A stretch of 64,000 nucleotides of DNA from Phenylobacterium soli (GTDB taxonomy: Bacteria; Pseudomonadota; Alphaproteobacteria; Caulobacterales; Caulobacteraceae): assembly GCF_003254475.1 (NCBI RefSeq), contig NZ_QFYQ01000001.1, forward strand, positions 2,356,001 through 2,420,000, given 5' to 3'. Below are positions 20,034 to 28,529 of this stretch, piece by piece. Each line of letters begins with the position of its first letter. Positions within the stretch are counted from its first letter, which is position 1. The translations under genes were made by a program, and so were the position numbers. The notes beneath the pieces were generated by a model. It was given only the letters and a program-made list of their open reading frames with translations. It did no database searches and was not told where the DNA came from.

Positions 20034-20819
20034 CTATTCGGCCGCGGGCTTGAGTTGGGCCTTGGCGGGCTCGGCGTCCGCCCGCCGGACGGGCAGGCTG
20101 GCGTAGGTGGGCGCCAAGCGCTCGGCGGCGCGGGGCAGGGCGCGGCGGGTGCGCACCAGCTGCCAGCCGCGGCGGTTCAGGTACCAGACCGGCGCCGAGA
20201 GCATGTGGACGAGGCGCGTGAACGGGAAGACCAGCAGGATGGTCATGCCCAGCGTCAGGTGCGCCTTGAACACCCACTGGGTGTCGGCGACGAAGTCGGC
20301 CACGTGCGGCCGGAAGGTGAACACGCCCTGCGCCCAGTTCATGAACTTCAGCATCTCGCTCCCGTCACGGTGCTGGAGGGACACCGGGATCGTGGACAGG
20401 CCGAGGAGTAGCTGAGCCATCAAGAGGAGCAGGATGGCGGTGTCGCCGAAGCTCGAGTTCTTGCGAATCCGCACATCGAACAGGCGCCGGTGCAGCAGCA
20501 ACGCCCCGCCAGCGAGCGCCATGAGGCCTGCGACGCCGCCGGCGACGATCGCCAGCATCTGCTTGGCCGAGTGGGCGACGCCCAGGGTGTCCCACACCCA
20601 GACCGGCGTCAGCAGGCCCACGAAGTGGCCGCCGAAGATGGCCAGCACGCCGAGATGGAAGAGCACCGAACCGGTGACCAGCTGGCGCCGGCGCAGGAGC
20701 TGCGAGGAGCCGGTGCGCCAGGTGTAGGGCTCGCGGTCGAAGCGGACGACCGAGCCGATCACCAGCACCGAGAGCGCGATGTAGGGGTAGACCCCGAAGA
20801 GGATCTGGTTGAGGTCCAT
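20034..20819 (-). CDS. narI: Respiratory nitrate reductase gamma subunit (cytochrome b)
   Basis: A 261-residue membrane cytochrome that oxidises quinol and passes electrons via two b-haems to NarH. Five transmembrane segments are visible. The haem ligands fall at His55 and His65 (LFHLGVLAIFGGHF) and His187 and His205 (FKAHLTLG, RLVHML), nearly the E. coli positions 56, 66, 187 and 205. The C-terminal 35 residues form a charged cytoplasmic tail. Its start lies 9 nt after the narJ stop. Confidence 0.98.
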   Translation of the reverse strand: MDLNQILFGVYPYIALSVLVIGSVVRFDREPYTWRTGSSQLLRRRQLVTGSVLFHLGVLAIFGGHFVGLLTPVWVWDTLGVAHSAKQMLAIVAGGVAGLMALAGGALLLHRRLFDVRIRKNSSFGDTAILLLLMAQLLLGLSTIPVSLQHRDGSEMLKFMNWAQGVFTFRPHVADFVADTQWVFKAHLTLGMTILLVFPFTRLVHMLSAPVWYLNRRGWQLVRTRRALPRAAERLAPTYASLPVRRADAEPAKAQLKPAAE

Positions 20820-20828
20820 GGCGGTTCC

Positions 20829-21536
20829 TCAGGCGGCCTGGCCCGCGCGGCGGCGCGGGGGCGGCGGGTTGGCGTTCATCGATTTCACGAGCAGCTCGGC
20901 CTTGGGGCAGCCCACGTCCGAGGGCCCGAAGGTGACCGCGGTCTCGGCCCAGAGCTTGTCCATGGCTTCGAGGTCGGCGGGATCGTCGTCGGGCTCGGCG
21001 TTCAGGGCGGCCAGGGCCTCGGCGTCGGCCGGGTCGGCGGCGAGGGCCACCAGGGCGCCGAACACCGCGCGATAGGCGCTTTCGCGCTTGTGCAGCCGCT
21101 CGCCGATCGCGGCGAGGACATGGGCGGCCTCGCCGAGGAGGGACGCGGCCTCGTCATCCGGCAGGGTGGAAATGAACTCCAGGAACACCGGCAGGTGGTC
21201 AGGCAACTCGTTGGCCGAGAGCTCAAGGCCCTTGGCGCGGTAGAGCTCCAGCAGCGCCACCATCGCCTGGCCGCGGTCGCGGCTCTCGCCGTGCACGTGC
21301 TCATAGAGGTTGAGCGACAGGGAGCGGGTGCGGTCGAACAGCCAGACGAACTGCTCCTGGGCCTCGTAGAGGTCCATCTCCGCCAGCTCGCCGGCCAGCC
21401 GATGCAGCGCGCGGCGCACGGGCGCGGGGATGCGCATCTCGGCGTCGAGGGCTTCGGCCACGGCCGGCATGGCCGCCTGGGTCTCGGCGGTGGGATAGGT
21501 GAGCAGCGCCGCCAGGGCGCGATAAGCCAGGGTCAT
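20829..21536 (-). CDS. narJ: Nitrate reductase molybdenum cofactor assembly chaperone
   Basis: A 235-residue all-helical TorD/NarJ-family chaperone that binds apo-NarGH and is needed for insertion of the molybdenum cofactor and FeS clusters before membrane attachment. LAALLTYPTAETQAAMPAV at the N-terminus, the DLYEAQEQFVWLFDRTRSLS motif and LNLYEHVHGESRDRGQAMV are family hallmarks. It is a bit shorter than some homologues and ends Arg/Ala-rich. The ATG overlaps the narH stop by 4 nt (ATGA), consistent with coupled translation. Confidence 0.97.
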   Translation of the reverse strand: MTLAYRALAALLTYPTAETQAAMPAVAEALDAEMRIPAPVRRALHRLAGELAEMDLYEAQEQFVWLFDRTRSLSLNLYEHVHGESRDRGQAMVALLELYRAKGLELSANELPDHLPVFLEFISTLPDDEAASLLGEAAHVLAAIGERLHKRESAYRAVFGALVALAADPADAEALAALNAEPDDDPADLEAMDKLWAETAVTFGPSDVGCPKAELLVKSMNANPPPPRRRAGQAA

Positions 21537-23062
21537 TGTTCCACCTCCGCGACGGGCTTGGCGCGCGAGCGCTTCTTGGGGCCGAAGAGGCCGAGTTCGG
21601 TGTTGCCGCCCGAGCAGCCGTTGCCGAAGGTGAAGCCGCAGCCGCCGCGCAGGTCGTATGCGTCCTCGACCGTCTCGCGGTGCGTCGTTGGGATGACGAA
21701 GCGGTCCTCGTAGTTGGCGATGGCCATGTAGCGGTACATCTCCTCCACCTGGCCGGCGGTGAGGCCCACGCGCTGTGCGATCTTGTGATCGATGCGGCCG
21801 TCGACGGTCTTGGCCCGCATGAAGCCGCGCATGGCGAGCATGCGCTCCAGGGCCTGGACGACGGGCGGCTCGTTTCCGGCCGTGAGCAGGTTGGCCAGGT
21901 ACTGGACCGGGATGCGCAGCGACTTCACGTCGGGCATCTCGCCGTCCATCTCCAGCGCGCCGGCCGAGGCGGCCGACTGGATCGGCGACAGCGGCGGCAC
22001 GTACCAGACCATCGGCAGGGTCCGGTATTCGGGGTGCAGCGGGAAGGCGACCTTCCAGTCGATGGCCATCTTGTAGACCGGGCTGCGGCGCGCCGCTTCC
22101 AGCCAGGCGTCCGGCACGCCGTCCCGGCGGGCCTGGTCGATCACCGCCGGATCGAAGGGATCCAGGAAGACGTCGAGCTGGGCCTGGTAGAGGTCCTTCT
22201 CGTCCGGCTCGGCGGCGGCGGCCTCGATCCGGTCGGCGTCATAGAGGAGGACGCCCAGGTAGCGGATGCGGCCGACGCAGGTCTCGGAACAGACCGTGGG
22301 CTGGCCGACCTCGATGCGCGGGAAGCAGAAGGTGCACTTCTCGGACTTACCGCTCTCCCAGTTGTAGTAGATCTTCTTGTACGGGCAGGCGGAGACGCAC
22401 ATCCGCCAGCCGCGGCACTTGTCCTGGTCGATGAGGACGATGCCGTCCTCCTCGCGCTTGTAGATCGCCCCCGACGGGCAGGCGGCGACGCAGGCCGGGT
22501 TGAGGCAGTGCTCGCACAGCCGTGGCAGGTACATCATGAAGGTGTTTTCGAACTGGCCGTAGATCTCGGCCTCCACGCCTGCGAAGTTGTAGTCGGCCTT
22601 TCGCTTGGCGAACTCGCCGCCGAGGATCTCCTCCCAGTTCGGGCCCCACTCGATCTTCTCCATCCGCTCGCCGGTGATCTGCGAGCGCGGCCGGGCGGTG
22701 GGGAAGGCCTTCATCTCCGGCGCGGTCTGCAGGTGCGCGTAATCGAAGTCGAAGGGCTCGTAGTAGTCGTCGATCTCGGGCAGGTCGGGGTTGGCGAAGA
22801 TCTTCGACAGGATCCGCCACTTGGCGCCCATGCGGGGTTCGATCTTGCCGTTCTTCTTGCGGACCCAGCCGCCGTTCCAGCGCTTCTGGTTCTCCCAGTC
22901 CTTGGGATAGCCGACGCCGGGCTTGGTTTCGACGTTGTTGAACCAGGCGTATTCGACGCCCTTGCGATTGGTCCACACGTTCTTGCAGGTGACCGAGCAG
23001 GTGTGACACCCGATGCACTTGTCGAGGTTCAGCACCATCCCGATCTGGGCGCGGACTTTCAT
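21533..23062 (-). CDS. narH: Respiratory nitrate reductase beta subunit
   Basis: A 509-residue iron-sulfur subunit carrying three [4Fe-4S] and one [3Fe-4S] cluster that connects NarI haems to NarG. The first cluster motif has Cys16, 19, 22 and 26 (CIGCHTCSVTC). Further motifs are CEHCLNPACVAACP, CRGWRMCVSACP (Trp in place of a Cys, as expected for the 3Fe cluster) and CTFCFPRIEVGQPTVCSETC. It faces the cytoplasm in the NarGHI complex. It begins one base after the narG stop. Confidence 0.98.
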   Translation of the reverse strand: MKVRAQIGMVLNLDKCIGCHTCSVTCKNVWTNRKGVEYAWFNNVETKPGVGYPKDWENQKRWNGGWVRKKNGKIEPRMGAKWRILSKIFANPDLPEIDDYYEPFDFDYAHLQTAPEMKAFPTARPRSQITGERMEKIEWGPNWEEILGGEFAKRKADYNFAGVEAEIYGQFENTFMMYLPRLCEHCLNPACVAACPSGAIYKREEDGIVLIDQDKCRGWRMCVSACPYKKIYYNWESGKSEKCTFCFPRIEVGQPTVCSETCVGRIRYLGVLLYDADRIEAAAAEPDEKDLYQAQLDVFLDPFDPAVIDQARRDGVPDAWLEAARRSPVYKMAIDWKVAFPLHPEYRTLPMVWYVPPLSPIQSAASAGALEMDGEMPDVKSLRIPVQYLANLLTAGNEPPVVQALERMLAMRGFMRAKTVDGRIDHKIAQRVGLTAGQVEEMYRYMAIANYEDRFVIPTTHRETVEDAYDLRGGCGFTFGNGCSGGNTELGLFGPKKRSRAKPVAEVEQ

Positions 23063-23063
23063 T

Positions 23064-26000
23064 TTACGCGGACTCCTTGGCGGTCGCCGGCTCGTCGAGC
23101 CAATCGACCTTGTTCATCTTGCGGATGACGACGAACTCGTCCCGGTTGGAGCCCACGGTGCCGTAGTAGTTGAAGCCGTAGGCGAGCTGGGCGTAGCCGC
23201 CGATCATGTGGGTCGGCTTGAGCACCGCCCGGGTCACCGAGTTGTGGATCCCGCCGCGCTGGCCGGTGAGCTCCGACCCCGGCGTGTTCACGATCTTCTC
23301 CTGCGCGTGGTACATGAAGGTCGTTCCCTCGCGGATGCGCTGGGAGACCACCGCGCGGGCGGTGAGGGCGCCGTTGGCGTTGAAGACCTCGATCCAGTCG
23401 TTGTCGGCGATCCCCGCCTTCTTCGCGTCCGTCTCCGAGATCCAGACCACCGGGCCGCCGCGGTTCAGCGTCAGCATCAGGAGGTTGTCGGAATAGGTGG
23501 AGTGGATGCCCCACTTCTGGTGCGGGGTGATGAAGTTGAGGACGATCTCGGTCTGGCCGTTGGGCTTCTGGCCCTGGACGTAGGTGGTCTTGAGGTCGAC
23601 CGGCGGCTTGTAGACGCACAGCGCCTCGCCGAACGCCCGCATCCACAGGTGGTCCTGGTAGAGCTGCTGGCGGCCAGTGAGGGTGCGCCAGGGGATCAGC
23701 TCGTGGACGTTGGTGTAGCCGGCCGTGTAGCAGACGTGCTCGCTCTCCAGCCCTGACCAGATCGGCGAGGAGATGATCTTGCGCGGCTGGGCGACGAGAT
23801 CGCGGAAGCGGATCTTCTCGTCTTCCTTGGGCTCGGCCAGGTGCGTGTGCTCCCGGCCGGTCTGCTTCTCCAGCGCCGCCCAGGCCTTGACCGCCACCTC
23901 GCCGTTGGTCTCCGGCGCCAGCATGAGCAGGGTCTCGCAGGCGTCGATGTCGGTATCGATCTTCGGCAGGCCCTCGGTGGCGCCCGGCTCGGCGACGCGG
24001 CCGTTGAGATCGCCGAGCAGCTTGACCTCGTGCTCGGTGTTCCAGGCCAGGCCCTTGCCGCCGTTGCCGACCTTGCTCATCAGCGGGCCGAGCGAGGTGA
24101 AGCGCTTGTAGAGGTTAGGGTAGTCCCGCTCGACCACGGTGATCTGCGGCATGGTCTTGCCGGGGATCGGCTCGCACTCGCCGGCGTACCAGTCCTTGAC
24201 GTCGAAGGGCTGGGCGAGCTCGCCGGCGCTATCGTGCTGGATCGGCGTCAGGACGACGTCCTGCTCGACGCCCAGGACCTCCGGCGCAACCTCCGAGAAG
24301 GCCTTGGCGATCGACTTGAAGATCTCCCAGTCCGACTTCGACTCCCAGGCAGGATCCACGGCCGCCGAGAGCGGGTGGATGAAGGGGTGCATGTCGGAGG
24401 TGTTGAGGTCGTTCTTCTCGTACCAGGTGGCCGTCGGCAGGACGATGTCGGAGTAGACGGCGGTGGTGGACATCCGGAAGTCGAGGGTGACCAGGAGGTC
24501 GAGCTTTCCTTCCGGCGCCTCGTCATGCCAGGCGACCTCGGCCGGCTTCTGGCGGCCGGACTCGCCCAGGTCCTTGCCCTGGATGCCGTTCGCGGCGCCC
24601 AGCAGGTGCTTCAGGAAGTACTCGTGGCCCTTGCCCGAGGAGCCCAGCAGGTTGGAGCGCCAGACGAACATGTTGCGCGGCCAGTTGGCCGGGTCGTCCG
24701 GGTCCATGCAGCTCATCTCGAGCGTGCGGGCCTTCAGCTCGCGGACGGCATAGACCTTGGCGTCGACGCCTTCCGCGGCGGCCGCCTTGGCGACCTCCAG
24801 CGGGTTGGTCTTCATGGCCGGGGCGGAGGGCAGCCAACCCATGCGCTCGGCGCGGGCGTTGAAGTCGATCAGGGCCGCGTCCCACGGGCCCTTCGGCGCC
24901 GTGGGCGACAGGATCTCGCCGGCCGCGACCGTCTCGTAACGCCACTGGTCGGTGTGGGCGTAGAAGAACGAGGTGGAGTTCTGCTGGCGTGGCGGCCGGA
25001 TCCAGTCGAGGCCGAAGGCGAGCGGCGCCCAGCCGGTCTGCGGCCGCAGCTTCTCCTGGCCGACATAGTGGCTCCAGCCGCCGCCCGACTGGCCCACGCA
25101 CCCGCACATCACCAGCATGTTGATGACGCCGCGGTAGTTCATGTCCATGTGGAACCAGTGGTTCATCGCCGCGCCGATGATCACCATCGACTTGCCGTTG
25201 GTCTTCTCGGCGTTGGTGGCGAAGCCGCGGGCCACGGCGATGATCTGCTCGGCGGGAACGGTGGTGATCGCCTCGGCCCAGGCGGGGCTGTAGGGCTCCA
25301 CGTCCTCATAGCTCGCCGGCATGTGTTCGCCGCCGAATCCCTGGTCGACGCCGTAGTTGGCCAGGAACAGGTCGTAGACGCTGGCCACCAGGGTCTCGCC
25401 GTCCTTCAGCTTCAGGCGCTTGACCGGCACGTTGCGGACCAGGACGTCGGGGTGGTCGGTGGAGGCGAAGCCGTTGGAGGCCGAGTTGGCGAAGTAGGGG
25501 AAGGCGACGCCGGCGACCTCGTCATGCGCGCCCTTGAGGCCCAGGCGCAGCGTCACCTCGCGGCCGTCGGCGGCCTTCTCCTCAAGGTTCCACCTGCCGT
25601 CCTCGCCCCAGCGGAAGCCGATGGAGCCGGTCGGGGCGACGATATCGCCGGTGGCCTCGTCGACGGCGACGGTCTTCCATTCCGGATTGTTGGCCTGATC
25701 GAGGTCGCCCACGAAGTCGGCGGCGCGCAGCAGGCGCTCGGGGATCAACCGGCCGTCCTGGCTGACCAGGCGCACCAGCATCGGCATGTCGGAGTACTTG
25801 CGGACGTAGTCGCGGAAGTAGGGGACCTGCCGGTCGACGTGGAATTCCTTGAGGATCACGTGGCCGAAGGCCATGGCCAGGGCCGCGTCGGTGCCCTGCT
25901 TCACCGCCAGCCAGAGGTCGGAGAACTTCGAGGCCTCGGAATAGTCGGGGCAGATCACCACCGACTTGGCGCCGCGGTAGCGGGCCTCGGTGTAGAAGTG

Positions 26001-26792
26001 GGCGTCCGGCGTGCGGGTCTGCGGGACGTTGGAGCCCCAAAGCAGCAGGAAGCCGGAGTTGTACCAGTCGGCGCTCTCGGCGACGTCGGTCTGCTCGCCC
26101 CAGGTCTGGGGAGAGGCCGGCGGCAGGTCGCAGTACCAGTCGTAGAACGAGCCGCAGACCCCGCCGAGGAGCTGCAAGTAGCGGGCGCCGGCGGCGTAGG
26201 AGACCATCGACATGGCCGGGATCGGCGAGAAGCCGAACACCCGGTCCGGGCCCCAGCGCTTGACGGTGTAGGCGTTGGCCGCGGCGACGATCTCGGTGAC
26301 CTCGTCCCAGCGGGCGCGGACGAAGCCGCCGGAGCCGCGCACCGAGGTGTAGGACTTGCGCGCCTCCGGATCGCTCTGGATCGCGGCCCAGGCGGCCACC
26401 GGCGTCATGGTCGCCCGCTTGGCGCGCCACAGCTTCAGCAGGCGCGAGCGGACCAGCGGATATTTCACGCGGTTGGCCGAGTAGAGGTACCAGCTGTAGC
26501 TGGCGCCGCGTGCGCAGCCGCGCGGCTCGTGATTGGGCAGCTCCGGGCGGGTGCGCGGATAGTCGGTCTGCTGAGTCTCCCAGGTGACGATCCCGCCCTT
26601 GACGTAGATCTTCCACGAGCAGGAGCCGGTGCAGTTCACGCCGTGGGTGGAGCGCACGATCTTGTCGTGGCGCCAGCGGGAGCGATAGGCCTCCTCCCAG
26701 CCGCGGTCGTCGTTGTTCATGACGCCGTGGCCGTCGGAGAACAGCTCGGTCTTCCGGGTGAAGAAGGCCAGGCGGTCGAGGGTGTTGCTCAT
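23064..26792 (-). CDS. narG: Respiratory nitrate reductase alpha subunit
   Basis: The 1242-residue catalytic subunit holds the Mo-bisMGD cofactor and the FS0 [4Fe-4S] cluster and reduces nitrate to nitrite on the cytoplasmic side. FS0 ligands are His50, Cys54, Cys58 (STHGVNCTGSCSWK) and Cys93 (PRGCARGAS), and the Mo ligand is Asp222 in YCDLPP, the same numbering as E. coli NarG. No twin-Arg signal peptide is seen, so this is the membrane-bound Nar type rather than periplasmic Nap. Length matches the family (1247 in E. coli). A long open frame on the opposite strand is a composition artefact. Confidence 0.99.
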   Translation of the reverse strand: MSNTLDRLAFFTRKTELFSDGHGVMNNDDRGWEEAYRSRWRHDKIVRSTHGVNCTGSCSWKIYVKGGIVTWETQQTDYPRTRPELPNHEPRGCARGASYSWYLYSANRVKYPLVRSRLLKLWRAKRATMTPVAAWAAIQSDPEARKSYTSVRGSGGFVRARWDEVTEIVAAANAYTVKRWGPDRVFGFSPIPAMSMVSYAAGARYLQLLGGVCGSFYDWYCDLPPASPQTWGEQTDVAESADWYNSGFLLLWGSNVPQTRTPDAHFYTEARYRGAKSVVICPDYSEASKFSDLWLAVKQGTDAALAMAFGHVILKEFHVDRQVPYFRDYVRKYSDMPMLVRLVSQDGRLIPERLLRAADFVGDLDQANNPEWKTVAVDEATGDIVAPTGSIGFRWGEDGRWNLEEKAADGREVTLRLGLKGAHDEVAGVAFPYFANSASNGFASTDHPDVLVRNVPVKRLKLKDGETLVASVYDLFLANYGVDQGFGGEHMPASYEDVEPYSPAWAEAITTVPAEQIIAVARGFATNAEKTNGKSMVIIGAAMNHWFHMDMNYRGVINMLVMCGCVGQSGGGWSHYVGQEKLRPQTGWAPLAFGLDWIRPPRQQNSTSFFYAHTDQWRYETVAAGEILSPTAPKGPWDAALIDFNARAERMGWLPSAPAMKTNPLEVAKAAAAEGVDAKVYAVRELKARTLEMSCMDPDDPANWPRNMFVWRSNLLGSSGKGHEYFLKHLLGAANGIQGKDLGESGRQKPAEVAWHDEAPEGKLDLLVTLDFRMSTTAVYSDIVLPTATWYEKNDLNTSDMHPFIHPLSAAVDPAWESKSDWEIFKSIAKAFSEVAPEVLGVEQDVVLTPIQHDSAGELAQPFDVKDWYAGECEPIPGKTMPQITVVERDYPNLYKRFTSLGPLMSKVGNGGKGLAWNTEHEVKLLGDLNGRVAEPGATEGLPKIDTDIDACETLLMLAPETNGEVAVKAWAALEKQTGREHTHLAEPKEDEKIRFRDLVAQPRKIISSPIWSGLESEHVCYTAGYTNVHELIPWRTLTGRQQLYQDHLWMRAFGEALCVYKPPVDLKTTYVQGQKPNGQTEIVLNFITPHQKWGIHSTYSDNLLMLTLNRGGPVVWISETDAKKAGIADNDWIEVFNANGALTARAVVSQRIREGTTFMYHAQEKIVNTPGSELTGQRGGIHNSVTRAVLKPTHMIGGYAQLAYGFNYYGTVGSNRDEFVVIRKMNKVDWLDEPATAKESA

Positions 26793-26825
26793 CGAATCTG
26801 AACCTGTGCGTACGGGGTGCGCGCC

Positions 26826-28238
26826 TTACTCGGCGGCGATCTTGGGGGTGGCGCCGCGACGGCGGGCGGAGGGCTGGGGGCTGGCCGGGGCCGCGGTGGG
26901 CTCGGCGGGGTGCAGGTCGACCATCTCCGGCAGCTCGGGCAGCCGCTCCAGCTCCGGCGTGCGGGTCCGCTCCATGTGGCGGATGGCGAAGGTCATCCAG
27001 GTGAGCGCCGTGGCCACGAGGACGAAGAGCAGCATGAAGCAACTGGTCCAGACGTGGACGATGTCGTTCATGGCGCCGAAGGCGATCGGCAGGACGAAGC
27101 CGCCGAGGCCGCCGATCATGCCGACCAGGCCGCCGACCGCGCCGATGTCCTTCGGGTAGTAGACGGGGATGTGCTTGAACACCGCCGCCATGCCGAGGCT
27201 CATGAAGAAGCCGAGGGTGATCAGGATGCCCATGAAGACGGGCAGGCTGGTGGCGATGCGGAAGGCGATCGGGCCCTTGATGCCGTCGACCACATAGCTG
27301 GTGGCCGGGTAGGAGAGCAGGAAGGTGGCGATGATCGCGACCGAGAAGGTCGTGTACATCACCCGCCGCGCGCCGATCCGGTCGGCGAGCCAGCCGCCGA
27401 AGATGCGGAAGGCGGCGGCCGGCAGGGAGAAGCAGGCGGCGAGCACGCCGGCCGTCTTCAGGTCGACGTGGTAGACGCCCACCAGGTAGCGCGGCAGCCA
27501 CAGCGACAGGGCGACGAAGGCGCCGAAGTTGAAGAAGTAGTAGAGCGAGAAGCGCCAGACCTGCAGCTTCGTCAGCGGCGCGAACTGGGCGAGGAACGGC
27601 GGAGCCTTGGTCTTGGCGGCGCGGCGGCTGGCGAGCTCCGGCTCATCCTTGGCGCCGAAGAAGAACACCAGGGCGAGGACCACCAGGGCGGCGGCCCAGA
27701 TGCGGGCGACGTTCTCCCAGCCCACGGCGGCCATGACGAAGGGGGCGCCGAAGTTGGTGATCGCCGCGCCAACGTTGCCGGCGCCGTAGACGCCGAGCGC
27801 CGCGCCCTGCTTCTCCTTCGGGAAGAACTTCGAGACATAGGCGACGCCGGCGGCGAAGGAGCCGCCCGCCAGGCCCAGGCCCAGCGCCGCCAGGAGCATC
27901 ATCGGGTAGGTGTGGGCGAAGGAGAGGGCGACGGTCGAGGCCGCCGCCAGCAGCATCACGATCAGGTTGACGATGCGGCCGCCGAAACGGTCGGCCATGA
28001 CGCCGAGGACCACCCGCGTCAGCGAGCCGGTGAGGATGGGGGTGCCGGCCAGCAGGCCGAACTCGGCGTCGGTGAGGCCCAGGTCCTTTTTGATCTTGAT
28101 CCCGATGATCGAGAAGATGGTCCAGACCGCGAAGGCGCCCATGAACGAGATGGTCGCCAGGCTCAGGGCCCCGCGGGCGCCCGGGCGGGCTCCCTGGTCT
28201 GCGCCCGATGGGGCGGCGGGGGACGGCGCGTGGGTCAT
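26826..28238 (-). CDS. narK: Nitrate/nitrite transporter, MFS NarK family
   Basis: A 470-residue major facilitator with about 12 transmembrane segments and the nitrate-signature glycine motifs AGNVGAAITNFGAPF and MIGGLGGFVLPIAFG. Arg residues near TM2 (LTRVVLGVMADRFGGR) match the substrate-binding pattern. This appears to be a single-copy NarK1-like nitrate transporter, not a NarK1-NarK2 fusion. The C-terminal about 45 residues form a Pro/Ala-rich cytoplasmic tail. The first gene of the nar operon, it begins 72 bp downstream of a perfect FNR box, with GGAG before the ATG. Confidence 0.95.
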   Translation of the reverse strand: MTHAPSPAAPSGADQGARPGARGALSLATISFMGAFAVWTIFSIIGIKIKKDLGLTDAEFGLLAGTPILTGSLTRVVLGVMADRFGGRIVNLIVMLLAAASTVALSFAHTYPMMLLAALGLGLAGGSFAAGVAYVSKFFPKEKQGAALGVYGAGNVGAAITNFGAPFVMAAVGWENVARIWAAALVVLALVFFFGAKDEPELASRRAAKTKAPPFLAQFAPLTKLQVWRFSLYYFFNFGAFVALSLWLPRYLVGVYHVDLKTAGVLAACFSLPAAAFRIFGGWLADRIGARRVMYTTFSVAIIATFLLSYPATSYVVDGIKGPIAFRIATSLPVFMGILITLGFFMSLGMAAVFKHIPVYYPKDIGAVGGLVGMIGGLGGFVLPIAFGAMNDIVHVWTSCFMLLFVLVATALTWMTFAIRHMERTRTPELERLPELPEMVDLHPAEPTAAPASPQPSARRRGATPKIAAE

Positions 28239-28309
28239 GGGGAGCTCCGAATCCGAAGGCCGCTCTGGCCTCGTCGTCGGTGTTTTGCCCGCTGACTGAC
28301 GATCTACAA

Positions 28310-28323
28310 TTGATCCGGATCAA
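28310..28323. promoter_or_regulatory. FNR-type box, perfect palindrome, upstream of narK
   Basis: TTGATCCGGATCAA is a perfect match to the FNR consensus TTGAT-N4-ATCAA. Its centre (28316.5) is 78 bp from the narK ATG; activation at -41.5 would put the transcription start near 28275, leaving a 37-nt leader. Confidence 0.85.
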
Positions 28324-28423
28324 TCGGAGCAAAGTAGAGCGCTGCGACATTCAGAAATGCGCAGTTCGATGCGCTCCGAAATACGTCATTCTCGAAAATC
28401 TATACTGTGCGTCAATCGGACGC

Positions 28424-28437
28424 TTGATATTCGTCAA
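28424..28437. promoter_or_regulatory. FNR/DNR-type box between narK and the Crp/Fnr gene
   Basis: TTGATATTCGTCAA reads TTGAT-N4-GTCAA, one base from the perfect palindrome and the usual form for Dnr/NnrR-type regulators. It is 46 bp upstream of a third box and may serve the regulator gene at 28530. Confidence 0.75.
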
Positions 28438-28469
28438 GCCGCTGTTCGAAAGGCGTCGAGCAGGGCGAC

Positions 28470-28483
28470 TTGATCCAGGTCAA
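28470..28483. promoter_or_regulatory. FNR/DNR-type box just upstream of the Crp/Fnr gene
   Basis: TTGATCCAGGTCAA is TTGAT-N4-GTCAA, centred 53 bp before the ATG at 28530. If it activates at -41.5 the start would lie near 28518, next to the Shine-Dalgarno sequence; otherwise it may act as an autorepression site below the box at 28424. Confidence 0.75.
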
Positions 28484-28529
28484 GGCCGGCTGCGTCTTGG
28501 GCTGCTGATGAGGCCTCAAGGAGGCCACC

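Noticed and set aside
23841..26801. A 986-codon open frame on the plus strand opposite narG
   Set aside because: It is an exact shadow of narG produced by the high-GC codon bias; its translation is low-complexity Val/Gly/His/Arg and resembles no family.
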